From Cognatazoarcus sp050305135 (GTDB taxonomy: Bacteria > Pseudomonadota > Gammaproteobacteria > Burkholderiales > Rhodocyclaceae), in assembly GCA_050305135.1 (NCBI GenBank), contig JBNLET010000194.1, forward strand, positions 1 to 64,000: DNA of 64,000 nt. The letters are read 5' to 3'. Numbering within the stretch: the first letter of the stretch is position 1; every line of letters starts with the position of its first letter. A program made the position numbers and the translations under genes. Below are positions 37,450 through 48,044 of the stretch, one piece after another. Under the pieces are notes generated by a model, which was not told where the DNA came from, did not search any database, and worked only from the letters and a program-made list of their open reading frames with translations.

Positions 37450-38592
37450 ATGAACGAGCTGGCCGAAGCGATCCCCTACCTGGGCAGCCGCAACCCGAAG
37501 GCGGCGCGGGTGCTGGTGGTCGTACTGGCGCTCGGCGCACCGCTGGTCGCGATGCTGTTCGGCCGCAGCTGGGTGCGGGTGCTGGATTTCGCGCTGCTGT
37601 ACATGATGCTGGCGCTGGGCCTGAACCTGGTGGTCGGCTTCGCCGGCCTGCTCGACCTGGGCTACATCGCGTTCTACGCGGTCGGCGCCTACAGCTGGGC
37701 CTTCCTCGCCTCGCCGCACCTGGCCGACATCTTTCCGGCCTTCGCGGCCGACATCGGCGCGCCCGACGGCCTGCACCTGCCGTTCTGGCTGGTGTTGCCG
37801 ATCGGCGCCGGGCTGGCGGCGATGGCCGGCATCCTGCTGGGCTTTCCGGTGCTGCGGCTGCGCGGCGACTACCTGGCCATCGTCACGCTCGGCTTCGGCG
37901 AGATCGTGCGGATCTTCATGAACAACCTGAACTATCCGATCAACATCACCAACGGCCCGCAGGGCATCAACCTGCTCGATTCGATGAACCTGTTCGGCTG
38001 GGACCTGGCCCGCAGCCTGAAGCTGAGCGGTTTCAAGATCGATTCGCTGTTCCTCTACTACTACTTCTTCCTGCTCTGCGTGGCCGGCTCGATCGTCTTC
38101 ATCCAGCGCCTGCAGATCTCCCGCATCGGCCGCGCCTGGGCGGCGATGCGCGACGACGAACTGGCGGCCAAGGCGATCGGCATCAACGTGCGCAACATGA
38201 AGCTGCTGGCATTCTCGCTCGGCGCCACCTTCGGCGGCATCGCCGGCGGCCTGTTCGGCGCGTTCCAGGGCTTCGTCTCGCCCGAATCCTTCTCGCTGAT
38301 GGAATCGGTGGCGGTGCTGGTGATGGTGGTCTTCGGCGGCATGGGCAACATCGCCGGCGCGGTGGTCGGCGCGCTGATCCTGACCGCGCTGCCGGAACTG
38401 CTGCGCAACATCGCGATTCCGCTGCAGCAGGCCTTGTTCGGCCAGGCGCTGCTCGACCCCGAGGTGTTGCGCATGCTGCTCTATTCGCTGGCGATGATCC
38501 TGATGATGCTGCTGCGGCCGAGCGGTCTGATCCCGCGCCACGCCCGCTACAGCCGGGCGGAGTTCGTCGCCGCCGGCGAGGGGCGCGCATGA
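37450..38592 (+). CDS. livM: Branched-chain amino acid ABC transporter permease LivM
   Basis: This 380-residue permease has about ten helices and the LivM pattern: MMLALGLNLVVGFAGLLDLGYIAFYAVGAY near residue 55, GDYLAIVTLGFGEIVRIFMNNL near 145, and the coupling loop ALRDDELAAKAIGINVRNMKLLAFSLGA-like segment near 240. It forms the transmembrane channel with LivH. The distance to livH is only nine bases, and the stop overlaps livG by ATGA (38589-38592), so translation is coupled. The longer N-terminus with LGSRNPKAARVLVVVLALG is normal for this family. Confidence 0.93.
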   Translation: MNELAEAIPYLGSRNPKAARVLVVVLALGAPLVAMLFGRSWVRVLDFALLYMMLALGLNLVVGFAGLLDLGYIAFYAVGAYSWAFLASPHLADIFPAFAADIGAPDGLHLPFWLVLPIGAGLAAMAGILLGFPVLRLRGDYLAIVTLGFGEIVRIFMNNLNYPINITNGPQGINLLDSMNLFGWDLARSLKLSGFKIDSLFLYYYFFLLCVAGSIVFIQRLQISRIGRAWAAMRDDELAAKAIGINVRNMKLLAFSLGATFGGIAGGLFGAFQGFVSPESFSLMESVAVLVMVVFGGMGNIAGAVVGALILTALPELLRNIAIPLQQALFGQALLDPEVLRMLLYSLAMILMMLLRPSGLIPRHARYSRAEFVAAGEGRA

Positions 38593-39362
38593 TCTCGCTG
38601 CTGGAGGCACGCGGCATCGGCAAGCACTTCGGCGGCCTGACCGCGCTCGCCGAGGTTTCGCTGACGATTCGCAAGGGCGAGGTGTACGGCCTGATCGGTC
38701 CGAACGGGGCCGGCAAGACCACCTTCTTCAACGTGCTGACCGGCGCCTACGTGCCGGACCAGGGCGAATTCGTCTTCGACGGCGCCGAGCTGCCCAGCGG
38801 CAAGCCGCACCGGGTGGTCGAGCAGGGCATTGCCCGCACCTTCCAGAACATCCGCCTGTTCCGCGACATGACGGCGCTCGAGAACGTCATGGCCGGCCAC
38901 CACATCCGCACCGGCGCGACGATCTGGGGCATCCTGACGCAGAACCGCCGTACCCGCGAAGAAGAGCGCCTGACCACCGAGCGGGCCTTCGAGCTGCTGC
39001 GCTACGTCGGCATCGAACGCTTCGCGAAGACCGTCGCGAAGAACCTCTCCTACGGCGACCAGCGCCGGCTGGAGATCGCCCGCGCGCTCGCCACCGAGCC
39101 CCGCCTGCTGGCGCTCGACGAACCGGCGGCCGGCATGAACGCGACCGAGACCGCCGCGCTGCGCGGCCTGATCGAGCAGATCCGGCAGGACGGCACGACG
39201 GTGCTGCTGATCGAGCACGACGTAAAGCTGGTGATGGGGCTGTGCGACCGGCTGGCGGTGCTCGACTTCGGCCGCAAGATCGCCGAGGACGTGCCGGCCG
39301 AGGTGCAGCGCGACCCGGCCGTCATCGAAGCCTACCTGGGGGCCGGCCACAGTGCCCACTGA
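38589..39362 (+). CDS. livG: Branched-chain amino acid ABC transporter ATPase LivG
   Basis: This 257-residue ATPase has Walker A GPNGAGKTTF near residue 40, the Q-loop with FQNIRLFRDMTALENVMAGHH, the signature LSYGDQRRLEIARALA, Walker B LLALDEPAAGMN, and the H-loop in LLIEHDVKLVMGLCDR. These are diagnostic of LivG. The start at 38589 overlaps livM by ATGA, and the end overlaps the livF start by 11 bases. It powers import with LivF. Confidence 0.94.
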   Translation: MISLLEARGIGKHFGGLTALAEVSLTIRKGEVYGLIGPNGAGKTTFFNVLTGAYVPDQGEFVFDGAELPSGKPHRVVEQGIARTFQNIRLFRDMTALENVMAGHHIRTGATIWGILTQNRRTREEERLTTERAFELLRYVGIERFAKTVAKNLSYGDQRRLEIARALATEPRLLALDEPAAGMNATETAALRGLIEQIRQDGTTVLLIEHDVKLVMGLCDRLAVLDFGRKIAEDVPAEVQRDPAVIEAYLGAGHSAH

Positions 39363-40086
39363 CACCGCAACGCCGCTGCTGCGGCTGCACCAGGTGCAGG
39401 TGGACTACGGCGCGATTCAAGCCGTCAAGGGCGTCGCGCTCGAGGTGAGCGCCGGCGAGATGGTATGCCTGATCGGCGCCAATGGGGCCGGCAAGACCAC
39501 CACGCTGAACGCCATCGCCGGCACGCTGCCGCTGGCCGGCGGCCGCATCGAGTACGCCGGCCAGGAGCTCGGCCGGCTGCCGGCCCACAAGCGGCTGCGC
39601 AAGGGCATCGCGCTGGTGCCCGAGGGGCGCGGCATCTTCACCCGCCTGACGGTGGAGGAAAACCTGCGCATGGGCGCCTACATCCGCGACGACGCGGCCG
39701 GCATCGAGGCCGACATGGCGCGGGTGTTCGAGATGCTGCCGCGCATCCGCGAGCGGCTGCGCCAGGTGGCCGGCACGCTGTCCGGCGGTGAGCAGCAGAT
39801 GTTGGCGATCGGCCGCGCGCTGCTGTCGCGGCCGAAGCTGCTGCTGCTCGACGAGCCGTCGATGGGCCTGGCGCCGCTGATCGTCGAGAAGATCTTCGAG
39901 GTCGTGCAGTCGGTGCAGGCCGAGGGCGTGTCGATCCTGCTGGTGGAGCAGAACGCCAACCTGGCGCTGGAGTTCGCCCAGCGCGGCTACGTGATGGAAT
40001 CCGGCCACATCACGCTGTCGGGCAGCGGCGAGGCGCTGCTGCAGGATCCGGCCGTGCGCGCCGCCTACCTCGGCGAAAGCGCCTGA
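39352..40086 (+). CDS. livF: Branched-chain amino acid ABC transporter ATPase LivF
   Basis: This 244-residue ATPase has Walker A GANGAGKTTT, the signature LSGGEQQMLAIGRALL and Walker B LLLLDEPSMGLAPLI; the ending SMGLAPLI is typical of LivF. It starts at GTG 39352, inside the end of livG, so translation is coupled. It completes a five-gene importer. Its last 22 bases overlap the 3' end of the convergent MFS exporter gene, so neither has a free 3' spacer. The overlap is unusual but both reading frames are intact. Confidence 0.93.
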   Translation: MPTDTATPLLRLHQVQVDYGAIQAVKGVALEVSAGEMVCLIGANGAGKTTTLNAIAGTLPLAGGRIEYAGQELGRLPAHKRLRKGIALVPEGRGIFTRLTVEENLRMGAYIRDDAAGIEADMARVFEMLPRIRERLRQVAGTLSGGEQQMLAIGRALLSRPKLLLLDEPSMGLAPLIVEKIFEVVQSVQAEGVSILLVEQNANLALEFAQRGYVMESGHITLSGSGEALLQDPAVRAAYLGESA

Positions 40087-41279
40087 GCGCGCCCCCCCAG
40101 ACGCCGCCACCAGAGCAGGAACATCGCCCCACCGGCCAGCGTCAGCGTCGCCGCGCCGAGCGCCAGGCCGAGCGGCGTGGCCCAGATCAGCGGCGCCAGC
40201 AGGCCGGCCACCAGCGCATTGGCGCCCATCTGCAGGAAACCCTGGCAACTCGAAGCCAGCCCGCGCCGCTGCGGGAACAGCTCCAGCGCCATCAGGCTCA
40301 GCGCCGGCATCGCCAGTGCCATGCCGCAGGTGTAGACCGGCGCGAACAGCAGCGACCAGGGCAGCGAGGGCGGCAACAGCGCCGAAACGCCGAGATTGAT
40401 CGCCACCGCCAGCGCCATCACCAGGTAGCCGAGCGCGATCGTGCGGTGCTGCGGCCAGCGCTCGGCCATGCGGCCGGACAGCATCGAACCGAGCATCATG
40501 CCGGCCACGGTCGGCACGAAGAACCAGCCGAAGGCATCGGCCGCCAGCCCCAGGTGCTGCATCAGGAACACCGGCGCCGACAGCACATAGACGAAGAATC
40601 CGGCGAAGTTGAGCGCCATCGCGCCGGTCAGGGCGATGAACTCGGCTCGGGCGAAGACGCTGCGGTAGGCCCGCAGCAGTTCGAGCGGCTGCAGCGGCTG
40701 GCGCGCCTCGGGCGGCAGCGATTCGGGCAGCCAGCCGCGGCACAGCAACAGCAGTGCGATACCGAACAGCGCCAGCATGACGAAGATCGCGCGCCAGCCG
40801 GCCAGGCCGACCAGCGCGCCGCCGACGATCGGCGCCACCGCCGGCGCGACACCGAACACCGTCATCACGTGGGACATCAGCCGCTGCGCCCGCGCGCCGT
40901 CCACCAGGTCGCGCACCACGGCGCGGCCGACCACCATGCCGGCGCCGGCGCAGATGCCTTGCAGCGCACGGCCCAGCCACAGCATCTCGATCGCCGGCGC
41001 CGACGCGCAGGCCAGCGAGGCCAGCGCGTACAGGCCCATCGCGGCGATCAGCACACGGCGGCGGCCGAAGGCATCGGACAAGGTGCCGTGCCACAACACC
41101 ATCACCGCGAATGGCGCCATGTAGGCGGTGAGCGTCTGCTGCACCTGCAGCGGGCTGGCGCCGAGATCGGCGGCGACGTCCGGGAAGGCCGGCAGATAGG
41201 TATCGATCGAGAACGGGCCGATCGCCGCCAGCGCGGCCAGGATGAGGGTCAGCAGGGCGTAGGGGATCGGCAGCGGCAT
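40065..41279 (-). CDS. Bcr/CflA-family MFS drug-resistance transporter
   Basis: This 404-residue protein has twelve transmembrane segments. It shows the Bcr/CflA pattern: ALAAIGPFSIDTYLPAFPDVAADLGASPLQVQQTLTAYM at the start, GTLSDAFGRRRVLIAAMGLYALASLACA containing the MFS loop motif, and ALQGICAGAGMVVGRAVVRDLVDG in helix 4. These carriers export drugs or small metabolites using the proton gradient. ATG 41279 gives a normal start; the longer frame to 41765 overlaps comM antisense. It converges on livF with a 22-base overlap. Confidence 0.9.
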   Translation of the reverse strand: MPLPIPYALLTLILAALAAIGPFSIDTYLPAFPDVAADLGASPLQVQQTLTAYMAPFAVMVLWHGTLSDAFGRRRVLIAAMGLYALASLACASAPAIEMLWLGRALQGICAGAGMVVGRAVVRDLVDGARAQRLMSHVMTVFGVAPAVAPIVGGALVGLAGWRAIFVMLALFGIALLLLCRGWLPESLPPEARQPLQPLELLRAYRSVFARAEFIALTGAMALNFAGFFVYVLSAPVFLMQHLGLAADAFGWFFVPTVAGMMLGSMLSGRMAERWPQHRTIALGYLVMALAVAINLGVSALLPPSLPWSLLFAPVYTCGMALAMPALSLMALELFPQRRGLASSCQGFLQMGANALVAGLLAPLIWATPLGLALGAATLTLAGGAMFLLWWRRLGGRAQALSPR

Positions 41280-41337
41280 GGCTCGGCGGCGGCGGGCCGG
41301 CGGGCAAGCCGCCGGCCGGGTACCCAGCTTAACCGCG

Positions 41338-42831
41338 TCAGCCGGGCAGCGGTCGACGATACTGGATCGCCTCGGCCACGTGGGCCGGCGCGATGGTCTC
41401 GCAGCCGGCCAGGTCGGCGATGCTGCGGGCCACTCGCAGCACCCGGTGATAGCCCCGCGCCGACAGGCCGAGCCGCTCGATCGCGCTCGCCAGCAGAGCG
41501 CGCGTCGCATCGTTGGCGGCGCAGATGCGCTCGACCTCACCGGCCGACAGCCGCGCATTGGGCCCCGGCTGGCGGGCCTGCTGCAGCGCCCAAGCCCGCT
41601 CGACGCGGGCCCTGACCGCCGCGCTGCCCTCGCCGGCCGGCGCATCGAGCAACTCGTGCTGGGCCAGCGCCGGCACCTCCAGGCTGATGTCGAGGCGGTC
41701 CAGCAGCGGACCGGACAGCCGGCCGCGGTAGCGCGCCACCTGGTCGGGCGTGCAGCGGCAGGCATGGCGAGGGTCGCCGAGGTGGCCGCAGGGGCAGGGA
41801 TTCATCGCCGCCACGAGCTGGAAGCGGGCCGGGAAGGTGGCCCGCCGCGCGGCCCGCGAAACCGTCACCTGGCCGCTCTCGAGCGGTTCGCGCAGCGACT
41901 CCAGCACGCGGCGGTCGAACTCCGGCAACTCGTCGAGAAACAGCACGCCTTCGTGCGCCAGCGAGATCTCGCCCGGCCGCGGATGGGCGCCGCCGCCGAC
42001 CAGGGCCGCGGCGGAGGCCGAATGGTGCGGATGGCGGAACGGCCGGCGACGCCAGCGGCGCGGGTCAAAGTGGCCCTCGATCGACTGCAGCGCGGCGCTC
42101 TCCAGCGCCGCCCGGCCATCCAGCGGCGGCAGCAGGCCGGGCAGGCGGGCGGCCAGCATCGACTTGCCGCTGCCCGGCGGGCCGACCATCAGCAGCGAAT
42201 GCAGGCCGGCCGCCGCCACCTCCAGCGCGCGGCGCGCCCGCGCCTGGCCCTTGACCTCGGCCAGATCGGGATACTCGGGACCGTCGTCGGCCGCGCACGG
42301 CGGCGGCGGCGCCAGCGCGGCGCGTCCTTCCAGGTGGGCGCTGACGGCCAGCAGGCTGTCGGCCGCCAGCACCTCGACGCCCTCGACCCGTGCCGCCTCC
42401 TGCGCGCTCTGCAGCGGCAGCACCAGCCTGCGGCCGCTGCGGCCGGCCTGCCAGGCGAACGCCAGCGCGCCGCGCACCGGCCTCAGTTCGCCGGACAGCG
42501 ACAATTCGCCAGCGAATTCGTAGCCGGCCAGCGCGGCAGCTTTGAGCTGGCCCGAGGCGGCCAGGATGCCGAGGGCGATCGGCAGGTCGAAGCAGCCGCC
42601 CTCCTTGGGCAGCTCGGCCGGCGCCAGGTTGACGGTGATGCGCTGCTGCGGGAACTCGTAGCCGGCGGTCTGCAAGGCCGCGCGCACCCGATCGCGCGCC
42701 TCGCGCACCTCGGTGTCCGGCAGGCCGACCAGCGAAAAGGCCGGCAGGCCGTTGGCGAGATGGGTCTCGACGACGACCTCGGGCGCGGACATGCCGTCCA
42801 GCGCCCGGGTGTGTACCAGTGCGAGCGGCAT
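41338..42831 (-). CDS. comM: ComM/YifB family Mg-chelatase-like AAA ATPase
   Basis: This 497-residue protein starts with the ChlI-type domain (VHTRALDGMSAPEVVVETHLANGLPAFSLVGLPD). Residues 200-420 are the AAA core: Walker A GPPGSGKSML, a Walker B-type segment ending LFLDELPEF, the sensor region MNPCPCGHLGDPRHACRCT (cysteine-rich), and the arginine-finger part. The C-terminal Mg_chelatase_C domain has RGYHRVLRVARSIADL. ComM is a branch-migration helicase that aids natural transformation in Haemophilus and Vibrio. ATG 42831 is the family start. With dprA nearby it suggests a competence potential. It lies 75 bp from the next membrane gene on the same strand. Confidence 0.93.
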   Translation of the reverse strand: MPLALVHTRALDGMSAPEVVVETHLANGLPAFSLVGLPDTEVREARDRVRAALQTAGYEFPQQRITVNLAPAELPKEGGCFDLPIALGILAASGQLKAAALAGYEFAGELSLSGELRPVRGALAFAWQAGRSGRRLVLPLQSAQEAARVEGVEVLAADSLLAVSAHLEGRAALAPPPPCAADDGPEYPDLAEVKGQARARRALEVAAAGLHSLLMVGPPGSGKSMLAARLPGLLPPLDGRAALESAALQSIEGHFDPRRWRRRPFRHPHHSASAAALVGGGAHPRPGEISLAHEGVLFLDELPEFDRRVLESLREPLESGQVTVSRAARRATFPARFQLVAAMNPCPCGHLGDPRHACRCTPDQVARYRGRLSGPLLDRLDISLEVPALAQHELLDAPAGEGSAAVRARVERAWALQQARQPGPNARLSAGEVERICAANDATRALLASAIERLGLSARGYHRVLRVARSIADLAGCETIAPAHVAEAIQYRRPLPG

Positions 42832-42906
42832 CGGCGACTCCGGCTTTCGAACGGCCGCAGTCTAGCGCGAAAATCCTTTTGTCATTGCGGCGGCATCGCC
42901 GCGCCG

Positions 42907-43269
42907 CTACTTCCGCACCCAACCGGCCCGGGTCAGGCGCAGGTGGCGCAGCGTGGCCGGCGCATGCGAGAAGAAGCCCGACCACAGCACGATCAGCCAG
43001 AACAGCGGCAGCCGCAGCGCCTCGTCGAGCCCCATCGCGGCGATCATCAGCAGCTTGACCACCACCGCCAGGCCGGACAGCTCGAAGACGTGGCGTGGGA
43101 AGACCCACAGGTCGAGGGCGAACAGCGCAATCCCGCTTGCCATCACCGCAGCCACGGCCAGTCCGGCCGGCGTGCCGTTCAGCAGCGCGGCACCGAGCAG
43201 GATCACGCAGGCCAGATGCAGCGCACGCAGCACGATGCCGATCCAGCGGGTCAGGGGAGGTCGCTTCAT
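42907..43269 (-). CDS. Small inner-membrane protein of unknown function
   Basis: This 120-residue protein has four predicted helices (IGIVLRALHLACVILLGAALL, LAVAAVMASGIALFALDLWVF, LSGLAVVVKLLMIAAMG, RLPLFWLIVLWSGFFSHAP) and basic termini. Tryptophan, arginine and proline positions resemble uncharacterised cytochrome-b-like or DUF-type proteins of Betaproteobacteria. No metal or catalytic motif is visible. ATG 43269 is the start. It is on the same strand as comM and the Cache kinase, between them, and may be co-transcribed with comM. Confidence 0.7.
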   Translation of the reverse strand: MKRPPLTRWIGIVLRALHLACVILLGAALLNGTPAGLAVAAVMASGIALFALDLWVFPRHVFELSGLAVVVKLLMIAAMGLDEALRLPLFWLIVLWSGFFSHAPATLRHLRLTRAGWVRK

Positions 43270-43325
43270 GGTAAGCCCGAGGCCATTTGGTCCGAGATGC
43301 TAGCAAATCCTCGCACCGGGACGCC

Positions 43326-45425
<2,100 letters not shown>

Positions 45426-45534
45426 CGGCGCTCGGCGGGAACGGGAGCCCCGATTCTAAACCCCACCCGGCCGGCGGGCGGCAATGCAAAGCGCCGCCCG
45501 CCGGCGGCGCTCGTCAGCCTTGGCGAGGCGGCGA

Positions 45535-46371
45535 TCAGGCCATCGCGCGCAGCCGTGCGATGCGTTCCTCGGTGCTCGGGTGGGTCGAGAACAGCCCCCG
45601 CAGCCCGCCGCCGGAGAGCGGATTCATGATCATCATCTGGGCCGTTTCCGGATGCGCTTCGGCGGTGTGCATCGGGATGCCGCGGGCGTAGGCGTCGATC
45701 TTCGCCAGCGCGTCGGCCAGCGCGCCCGGGTCGCCGGAGATCTCGGCACCGCCCCGGTCGGCACCGAACTCGCGGGTGCGCGAGATGGCCATCTGGATCA
45801 GCATGCCGGCCAGCGGGGCAACGATCATGATGATGATCGCGACGACCGGGTTCGGGCGGTCCTCGTCGTTGCCGCCGAAGAACATGCCGAACTGGGCCAG
45901 CGAGGAGATCGCGCCGGCGATCGTTGCCGAGATCGTCGAAATCAGGATGTCGCGGTTCCTGACGTGGGTCAGTTCGTGCGCCATCACGCCGCGCAGCTCG
46001 CGTTCGGACAGCATCTTCATGATGCCGGTGGTGGCCGCGACGGCGGCATGCTCCGGATTGCGGCCGGTGGCGAAGGCGTTCGGCTGCGCCTCGTCGATCA
46101 GGTACACCTTGGGCATCGGCAATCCGGCCCGCTGCGCCAGCTCGTGCACCATGTTGTAGAGGTAGGGCGAGGAACTCGCGTCCACCTGCCTCGCGCGGTA
46201 CATCCGCAACACCATCTTGTCCGAGAACCAGTAGGCCCAGACGTTCATCGCGCCGGCGATCAACAGCGCGATCAGCATGCCGGAACGGCCGCCGATCATG
46301 CCGCCGACGACTCCGAACAGCGCCACGATGCCTGCCAGCAGGATCGAGGTCTTGATCCAATTGCCAAACAT
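45535..46371 (-). CDS. htpX: HtpX-family membrane metalloprotease
   Basis: This 278-residue protein has N-terminal helices (ILLAGIVALFGVVGGMIGG, LIALLIAGAMNVWAYW), the soluble segment YNMVHELAQRAGLPMPKVYLI, and the catalytic HELTH zinc motif in GVMAHELTHVRNRDI. A further glutamate ligand lies in REFGADRGGAEISGDP, and two more helices follow. HtpX degrades misfolded membrane proteins with FtsH. ATG 46371 has GGAGGAAAGG; the longer frame has no site. It lies 58 bases downstream of the fmt stop on the same strand and is likely in the fmt-def operon. Confidence 0.95.
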   Translation of the reverse strand: MFGNWIKTSILLAGIVALFGVVGGMIGGRSGMLIALLIAGAMNVWAYWFSDKMVLRMYRARQVDASSSPYLYNMVHELAQRAGLPMPKVYLIDEAQPNAFATGRNPEHAAVAATTGIMKMLSERELRGVMAHELTHVRNRDILISTISATIAGAISSLAQFGMFFGGNDEDRPNPVVAIIIMIVAPLAGMLIQMAISRTREFGADRGGAEISGDPGALADALAKIDAYARGIPMHTAEAHPETAQMMIMNPLSGGGLRGLFSTHPSTEERIARLRAMA

Positions 46372-46429
46372 AGCGTTCCTTTCCTCCAGCGGTGGGATCA
46401 ACCCTCAGATCGGGGCCGCGGCAAAAAAT

Positions 46430-47386
46430 TCAATCGCCCGCGGCGTCGAAACACGCGCCGGCCGCGAGCGGGAAGCCGCGCAGGAAGTCTGCCGCCGGCA
46501 GCCGCTTGCCACCGGCCTTCTGCAACTCGCTCAAGCGTAGCGCGCCTTCGCCGCAGGCCACCTCGACGCCGCCCGCGTCGGCACGCAGGATCTCGCCCGG
46601 CGCGCCGCCACCGGACTCGGCCAGCTCGCCGCGCCACAGCTTGACCGGCTGGCCCGCGTAGCCGGCCTGCAGGCCCGGAAACGGCGTGAATGCTCGCAGC
46701 CGTCGCTCGATCGTCGCGGCCGGCTGGCGCCAATCGACGGTCGCCTCCTGGCGCGCGATCTTGTGCGCATAGGTAGCGCCGTGTTGCGGCTGTGGCCGGG
46801 CCTCGGGCGGATCTTCGGGCAGCCGCCGCAAGACCTCCACGATCATGCGCCCGCCCAGCACCGACAGCCGGTCGTGCAGGCTGGCGGTGGTGTCGTCCGG
46901 CCGGATCGGTTCGCGGCCGGTCGCCAGCATCGGGCCGGTGTCGAGGCCGGCATCCATCTGCATGATGGTGATGCCGGTTTCAGCGTCGCCGGCTTCGATT
47001 GCCCGGTGGATCGGCGCGGCACCGCGCCAACGGGGCAGCAGCGAGGCATGGATGTTGAGGCAGCCGAATCTCGGCAGCTCGAGCACCGCCGGCGGCAGGA
47101 TCAAGCCGTAGGCGGCCACCACCAGCACGTCCGGCGCACAGGCGCGCAAGGCGGCCTGCTGCGCCTCGCTGCGCAGCTTGTCGGGCTGCTCGAGCGGCAA
47201 GCCGTGCGCCAGCGCCACCTGCTTGACCGCCGAGGCCTGCAGCCGCATGCCGCGCCCGGCCGGACGGTCGGGCTGGGTCAGCACCAGCGGCACTGGGAAG
47301 CCGGCGGCGACGATGGCCCGCAGCGCCTCGGCGGCGAATTCGGGCGTACCGGCGAAGGCCACGCGCAGATCGCTTGCGGGCGCCAT
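46430..47386 (-). CDS. fmt: Methionyl-tRNA formyltransferase
   Basis: This 318-residue protein has the formyltransferase domain: VAFAGTPEFAAEALRAIV, the catalytic triad region LNIHASLLPRWRGAAPI with Asn and His, and the Asp of DTGPM. The C-terminal tRNA-binding domain has IERRLRAFTPFPGLQAGY. It formylates initiator Met-tRNA. The start at 47386 overlaps the def stop by ATGA. A T-rich stretch follows its stop, and htpX comes next. The fmt-def pair is the normal arrangement. Confidence 0.96.
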   Translation of the reverse strand: MAPASDLRVAFAGTPEFAAEALRAIVAAGFPVPLVLTQPDRPAGRGMRLQASAVKQVALAHGLPLEQPDKLRSEAQQAALRACAPDVLVVAAYGLILPPAVLELPRFGCLNIHASLLPRWRGAAPIHRAIEAGDAETGITIMQMDAGLDTGPMLATGREPIRPDDTTASLHDRLSVLGGRMIVEVLRRLPEDPPEARPQPQHGATYAHKIARQEATVDWRQPAATIERRLRAFTPFPGLQAGYAGQPVKLWRGELAESGGGAPGEILRADAGGVEVACGEGALRLSELQKAGGKRLPAADFLRGFPLAAGACFDAAGD

Positions 47387-47889
47387 CAGGCGGTGATGCG
47401 GGCCTTCTTGGCCAGCTTGGTCTTGATCCGGTTCTGCTTCAGCAAGGACAGGTATTCGACGAACACCTTGCCTTCCAGATGATCGAGTTCGTGCTGGATG
47501 CAAACCGCCAGCAGGCCGTCGGCGGACAGTTCGAACGGTTTGCCGTCCCGGTCCAGGGCCCTGACGGTGACCTGCTCGGCGCGGCTGACCTTTTCGTAGA
47601 TGCCGGGCACCGACAGGCAGCCTTCCTCGCACACCTGCTCGCCGCTGCGCTCGGTGATCTCCGGATTGACGAGCGCCAGGAGTGCGCTCTTGTCCTCGGA
47701 AACATCGATCACGACCACCCGCTTGTGCACGTCAACCTGCGTGGCAGCCAATCCGATGCCGGGCGCTTCGTACATGGTTTCCGCCATGTCGTCGATCAAT
47801 TGGCGGATCGAATCATCCACTTCGGCGACCGGCCGGGCGACCTCGTGCAAGCGCGGATCGGGAAATCGAAGGATGGGGAGAAGGGCCAT
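47386..47889 (-). CDS. def: Peptide deformylase
   Basis: This 167-residue enzyme has the three deformylase motifs: GIGLAATQ near residue 45, EEGCLS near 92 (Cys metal ligand), and QHELDHLEG near 133 (two His ligands and catalytic Glu). The start sequence MALLPILRFPDPRLHEVA is typical. It removes the formyl group from nascent proteins. The stop overlaps fmt by ATGA. It is divergent from the LysM gene. ATG 47889 is chosen because the family starts there; the upstream extension is shadow. Confidence 0.96.
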   Translation of the reverse strand: MALLPILRFPDPRLHEVARPVAEVDDSIRQLIDDMAETMYEAPGIGLAATQVDVHKRVVVIDVSEDKSALLALVNPEITERSGEQVCEEGCLSVPGIYEKVSRAEQVTVRALDRDGKPFELSADGLLAVCIQHELDHLEGKVFVEYLSLLKQNRIKTKLAKKARITA

Positions 47890-48044
47890 TTTGCTTGCTG
47901 CTGTAGTTGTTTGGATGCAGAATCTCATGCGATTTGCGAGGATCGGGGCCCAGTTGTTCCATGCCAAGGGACTGGACCGCCGGTCCTGCCCGATCTGATC
48001 AGAAACACGGAACTTCGGTTCCGCATTCGTCGAGAGCGAGCGAG

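Noticed and set aside
46405..46430. Intrinsic terminator after fmt
   Set aside because: A T-run follows the fmt stop, but the preceding hairpin is short and interrupted, so I do not call it.
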